DNA of 64,000 nucleotides from the NCBI GenBank assembly GCA_905250125.1, contig CAJNOL010000020.1:285023-349022 (forward strand), given 5' to 3'. Every line of letters begins with the position of its first letter. Positions within the stretch are counted from its first letter, which is position 1. This DNA is from Rotaria sordida. Lineage: Eukaryota; Rotifera; Eurotatoria; Philodinida; Philodinidae. Positions 59,701 through 64,000 of the stretch are shown in pieces. The notes beneath the pieces were generated by a model. The model was not told the origin of the DNA and did not search any database. It was given only the letters and a program-made list of their open reading frames with translations. A program made the position numbers and the translations under genes.

Positions 59701-59966
59701 ATTCTTTTTTTTTTATAAATAGCAAAAGACAGACGTAAATCCTCTTCTCTTTTACAATATGTTCGTTATGACACATTTTCTGATCGAAGATTCGCATCTC
59801 TTTTAGACACGATTGTGTATTATTGTGACCCTGGGATTGTGTATGGTTGTATTTATATCGATCATGTTTTATTTTCTTGTTTGCCTGTCTCCTATTCCAA
59901 TATCAACTGATCAGTTATCACTATTACAATTATAAAAATGTTATTTCAAATCAATTTGACGAATGG
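56778..59966. other. Intergenic between VPS13 and the FGF-like gene
   Basis: AT-rich, no ORF of recognisable family. The first AATAAA after the VPS13 stop lies at 57124-57129. A (GA)n run follows a TA run near 58660-58694. The last 500 bp are rich in CT/GA and may be the FGF-like gene's promoter or 5' UTR. Confidence 0.5.
57124..57129 (+). promoter_or_regulatory. Candidate poly(A) signal of VPS13
   Basis: First AATAAA after the stop codon, about 350 nt downstream. Confidence 0.35.
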
Positions 59967-62602
59967 ATGGCAAGAAGAGTGATTTTTCTGTTCATATTAG
60001 CTGCCAGTCTTTCAACTGCGGTAAGAAAAAATTTCAAGATAGCGAGATATCATTTGGATCTTCTTATTAGTTTGTTTTGTTGTTGATTTATGAGAGTCCT
60101 TCTTTTTTTTTTCTTGGCTCACTGCACACGAACTCGACCTAATTTGAAGACTATCATTTATTTTTAAGAAGACATTACATGTACGATGATATATCGAAGT
60201 TTTATCTTCAACAGTTTGCATAATAGTGATGTACAACTTCGAGTTCATATTTCTGAAATTCGAGACATTTTGTAAATCTATTTTTATAAATGATAAAAGT
60301 CTTATACTACTCTTGATGAAAATATATTGAAATAAACTATTAACGAATAGTTTTTTTTACAGCTTTAAGCTTTGTACACTTGATAATAACAGCAAAACAT
60401 AACTATTTACCTCGTTTTTTTTATTTCTGATGTTGTATTTAATAGATTTTTCTTCTTAACATTCAGGCTAAAGTATATCATGATATTTGAGTAGTAGAAC
60501 ACAAATATTTGAGTTAAAGCTTGATAAAAATCATCATCGATGAATACAATCGACAGATAAACGTACTACTCCATTTAGTTTTGTTTTTTCATAAAAGTGA
60601 TACGTAAAAAGTATAACAACTCGATAGAAAAAAAAACCATGGTATTCATATTCTACTAAAAGAAAACTTTAATTCCAAAGACTACGTTTAAATTTTCATC
60701 TACTACAATTGTCATAATGTAGTACACTAGATTGTGTCAAGGTTTGATGGTAATAGTGATAATAATGATGATAATGAGGTGTCGTCATTGTCTTTCGTAT
60801 TCGTCAAGCACTTCAATAGATGCGTGTAAATGTATGTCTATTCTATTTTTATCATTGTTACTATTATTATCATAATAATGTTCAATCCTTTGATTGATAA
60901 CTCGCTTTTGTTCTACGTTCGGCCATATTTTTCTTACTTTTTTCTTATTCTTGTAACATACAAACACATTGACAACGAGGGATTATCAAATATATTTCGT
61001 TTGTCGACAACGTTTGTTTGCATTTAATTGCCTTTTGTATGCATACAAATAGCATCACCAGCAACAACGATGACAACACAGGTGTGATTTGACGACTAAG
61101 AACACTATGCGAAGAATGTGCGTGTGTTTGTATGCATTACCCATTCTCTCTCAAGATGTGGTATTCACAAGTAACAGGAATATGTTTTGAATATATACAA
61201 TATGATGATGTTATTAATGTTGTTGTTTTAAGACATAGTAGAAAAATGACTTTCATGAAAGCAGTCATATTTTTCTTATTCTTTACTTGGTTATTGATGA
61301 TGGAAAGAAAATGATTACGATCGTAAACAATATATTATTATATCAATGATAATAAGTACTTCATAAAATTTAAGTTACATCAGCAGGGTAATTTTATTCC
61401 GAATCTTTCTCAATCGTTCAATTCACTGATTGAATTTATTAATAAAAACAAAAGTTCATATTTCATTCAATTGTTCTCAACTAGTTCCATTTGTTATATT
61501 AAATGCAAAACAGAGTTGCATCATACTTATACAAATGTAATAGATGTTTAGTCTTGATAATGATGGTTGCGAATCATTGAAAAAAAGTAGCAATAAGAAA
61601 AAGAATGAAGACCATACCACACAAAAAGAAAGAATATAACATAACATAACATAAGTAAAGAATTGAAAAATGTTAATGAAAATATCTCTGAATAATTCGT
61701 GAAAAAAAAACCATATAAAAAGCCGATAGAAAAATCATTGAATATTTTTATTATATCGTACTTTTTTTTTTTATTGAAGTTTGTTTAGTACTCTCAAATT
61801 AAATTTGTAATATGTTTTTTATTTTCCTATATAGCCACTGTTTTCCTTGTCTGCACCCATATTATCTGTTGAAAAAGAGCATTTGTCGTCCTATATTCAA
61901 TATAAATTTGACGAAAATCATCATTATCGACCATCATTAGTCAGTTTTTTGCATCGACAACCAGACGGTTCTCAATTGGCAACAATACGTTACTATCGAA
62001 TTGTCTTCCATTGTAATATTTTACCTGGATCTCTCTATCTTCGATTTTCCAAAACAAAACCTTATCGTACTGTTGTTCAAAATCGACAAGATCCTTCAAG
62101 TAAATCACTTTTTTTTTCAATTGAAGTTTTCAAACATTTTTAAATAAAATTAATTATAGCTATTTTTGGCTTTCGATCAGTGGGTGCCTACAGTCGTGTT
62201 CAAATTCAAAATCATATATCTAGCGTATGGTTATGTATGAATGAACAAGGAAAAATAGTGCCAAAAGTATATTAATATATTTTAAAGTTTATGCTCTTTA
62301 AAATTAAGGTTTTTTTTCAGTTAAATATCACGGTAGATAATCTTGCGTGCACATTTCGTCAAAATTCAGATGGTCCCTATTTGAAACTTATCTCTGAGCT
62401 TTATCCGTCGCGTCAAATGTTCTTTAATACACTTCGTCTCTTATCATTAAATCCTATACTTCGCCGTCGTTATGCTCAATATATGACAAATGGTAATAAC
62501 TTTTTCAAACGTGAACGATGTAGTCGATTCATATTCGATAGACAAATCGATAATGCATTATTGAATCGAACAATAGATCCATTTCTTCGATTGAGACGTT
62601 AA
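59967..62602 (+). CDS. FGF-like secreted growth factor, divergent
   Basis: Predicted secreted ligand; FGFs bind receptor tyrosine kinases with heparan sulfate. Exons 59967-60020, 61835-62099, 62160-62266, 62321-62602 join in phases 0, 1, 0 to 235 aa. Exon 1 is just a signal peptide (MARRVIFLFILAASLSTA) ending exactly at a GTAAG donor. Residues about 90-180 follow the FGF trefoil core: FGFRSVGAYSRVQI, then WLCMNEQGKIVPK (compare YLCMNxxGKL), then ACTFRQ, YLKLISELYPSRQMFF (the Cys-x-Phe-x-Glu/Gln...Tyr...aromatic run). The PROSITE FGF pattern is nearly met, off by two or three residues in spacer length. A basic tail (NPILRRRY, FFKRERCSR) suits heparin binding. NIT and NRT are glycosylation sites. 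It looks nearest to the FGF8/17/18 type, a weak inference. The alternative is another beta-trefoil protein. Confidence 0.72.
60021..61834. other. Intron 1 of the FGF-like gene (1814 bp)
   Basis: Separates the signal-peptide exon from the core. Contains TAA/ATG-type simple repeats near 60750-60870 and an (ATAAC)n tandem at 61635-61653. No ORF or mobile element recognised; it may hold regulatory sequence, as first introns often do. Confidence 0.55.
61635..61653. repeat. (ATAAC)n tandem repeat
   Basis: Almost four ATAAC units, seen directly. Confidence 0.8.
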
Positions 62603-64000
62603 TTAACATTGTTTCGAGCAGATGGATGGTATATTCAATTTCTTTTTCCTATTTTTATGGCTCAGTCAAATGTTTTGTTTTGTTTTGTTTTTTTTGCCTT
62701 TTTATTTATTATCAATTGTTCTGTGTGTACAATGAATTATTCTCTCGATTTTCTGTAAATGCGCGCTTGGTGCTTTCTTTATATGTTTTGGTCTTCCTTT
62801 TCTCGCTTCACTTCTTTGACCAAATGCGAATATTCGTTCTTTTTGATTAAGTAAAAAAAACTGTTACAGTTAATAGTTCAAAAAAGTTTCTTTTCTCTGT
62901 GAACAATATGAAGATATAACAAATCAAAGCTTGTATCAAAAGGACAATCTGTGAAATAGTCAATATCGTATGCTTTTTATTATATTGGAAAAGATTAAGA
63001 AAATCTATATAGAATATACTTTTAGTTTTTGATTGTCCAAATTAGTCAATAACGACGCACGAGTCAGATTTTAAATTTTATGCATTGTATTCACTCATAA
63101 TAAAAAAAAATGCTTTGCAGTTATTTTCTGTATCACTTTCAATGTGACTCAAATTTATAACAACTAATAGATCTAGTGTTGGTTATGTCTTTTTATGAAG
63201 AAAATCAATGCTATGTGATAGTTTATATATGAAAATAGTTTGATGAGTGTAAGCTTAAAAACCAATTGAATTATTTTTATTTTTCTCATATACAATTAAA
63301 AAATACATCTTTCATAATATACATAAATAAAATAAATACTAAGATTAAAAAGTAGATGATTGAATCACTCACCCAATATTCCTATAAATACGTAACCAGT
63401 TCAGTTGATTTTTATATTGTGCAAAACGAATGTAGTTGTTTATTTGTTATTCAATTCGATGGATCGAGTCTATGATCATTTAAATATGTGTAATAGTAAT
63501 GGATGATGATTTTTCAACCATACATGGAAGAATGCCATAGGATCATGTGGGTGTTTTATTGTGAGCATTCTAACTTGGATTAGTTTATCAATTATAGCAT
63601 TATCTTCAATACTTGACAGTGAAAAGCAATTTTATTATGTTGTATATTATTTAATTTGTTTTTTTTTAAAACAGTTATTGAAAGCGATACAAAATTACCA
63701 TTGATTGTATTTGGCTGGTGAAAAAACCTTAAAAATAATCAATAATCATACATATTCTTTTATTTTCCGTATGTTTACGAGTTTTATTGGTATCAAACTT
63801 TAAATTCAATCCAAACACGACTAATCCATGCTGCTGCACTTTCTACCCTCAAATAATTAGTGTGTTCACATTATACAGAGAAATTAAAAATAATTTGATT
63901 TGCCGCATTATAGAAAATTCAGTTGAAACGATCAATATCAAAGTTTTATAGAATTATATTAAAAAACAACAGGTTCAAAGGTAATAAAATCCTCGTAGTT
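62603..64000. other. 3' flank of the FGF-like gene, no further gene seen
   Basis: AT-rich sequence with no supported ORF. The first clear AATAAA is at 63099-63104, about 500 nt after the stop. The rest shows nothing recognisable up to the window edge. Confidence 0.55.

Noticed and set aside
1-64000. CRISPR array, rRNA genes, prokaryotic operons or riboswitches
   Set aside because: No regularly spaced repeats, no rRNA-like blocks, and all genes are spliced eukaryotic genes.
1-64000. Bdelloid-type spliced-leader sequence as a taxonomic marker
   Set aside because: The leader is added in trans, and I saw no copy of it in the window, so it neither supports nor excludes a rotifer.

Overview
The window is nuclear DNA from an animal. 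It is very AT-rich, and its genes are eukaryotic, with GT-AG introns that are mostly 45-80 bp long. A VPS13 lipid-transfer protein, an inositol-trisphosphate 3-kinase, a GPI-type alpha carbonic anhydrase, a fibrinogen-domain protein and a likely FGF-family ligand together point to a metazoan. Base composition, compact introns, many short non-autonomous DNA transposons and a fungal-looking reductase fit a rotifer, perhaps a bdelloid such as Rotaria. That placement is inference; no rRNA or species marker is present.

All recognised genes lie on the + strand. 1-3.2 kb: no gene seen. 3.27-3.78 kb: intronless 170-aa protein of unknown function behind a clear TATA box, ending in a CaaX box (CVIS). 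4-11.6 kb: no convincing gene. 11.64-13.62 kb: inositol-trisphosphate 3-kinase, eight exons, 512 aa. 14-18.4 kb: no gene; one MITE and one large foldback repeat. 18.56-19.50 kb: carbonic anhydrase. 20.67-21.55 kb: broken duplicate of the next gene, interrupted by a second copy of the MITE. 24.13-25.56 kb: two-exon NADPH-type alkenal/prostaglandin reductase-like enzyme. 26.2-27.85 kb: secreted VWC-like plus fibrinogen-domain protein, 5' end unresolved. 29.07-56.78 kb: complete VPS13 gene, for which I traced 68 phase-consistent exons (3327 aa). 59.97-62.60 kb: four-exon, 235-aa secreted FGF-like protein.

The genes are not an operon or pathway; they are unrelated housekeeping and signalling genes side by side. 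The most striking architecture is in VPS13: 55 of its 67 introns are under about 210 bp (most 45-80), while the other 12 to 13 run from 320 to about 1970 bp. Most of the long ones hold a recognisable non-autonomous or decayed DNA transposon: foldback elements with arms of 200-480 bp, a mariner relic, a TA-flanked element with about 200-bp inverted repeats, mini-hAT hairpins and a tRNA-like relic. Other points of interest are the divergent FGF-like gene, the CaaX protein, a GC-AG intron in VPS13 and a possible 63-nt cassette exon.
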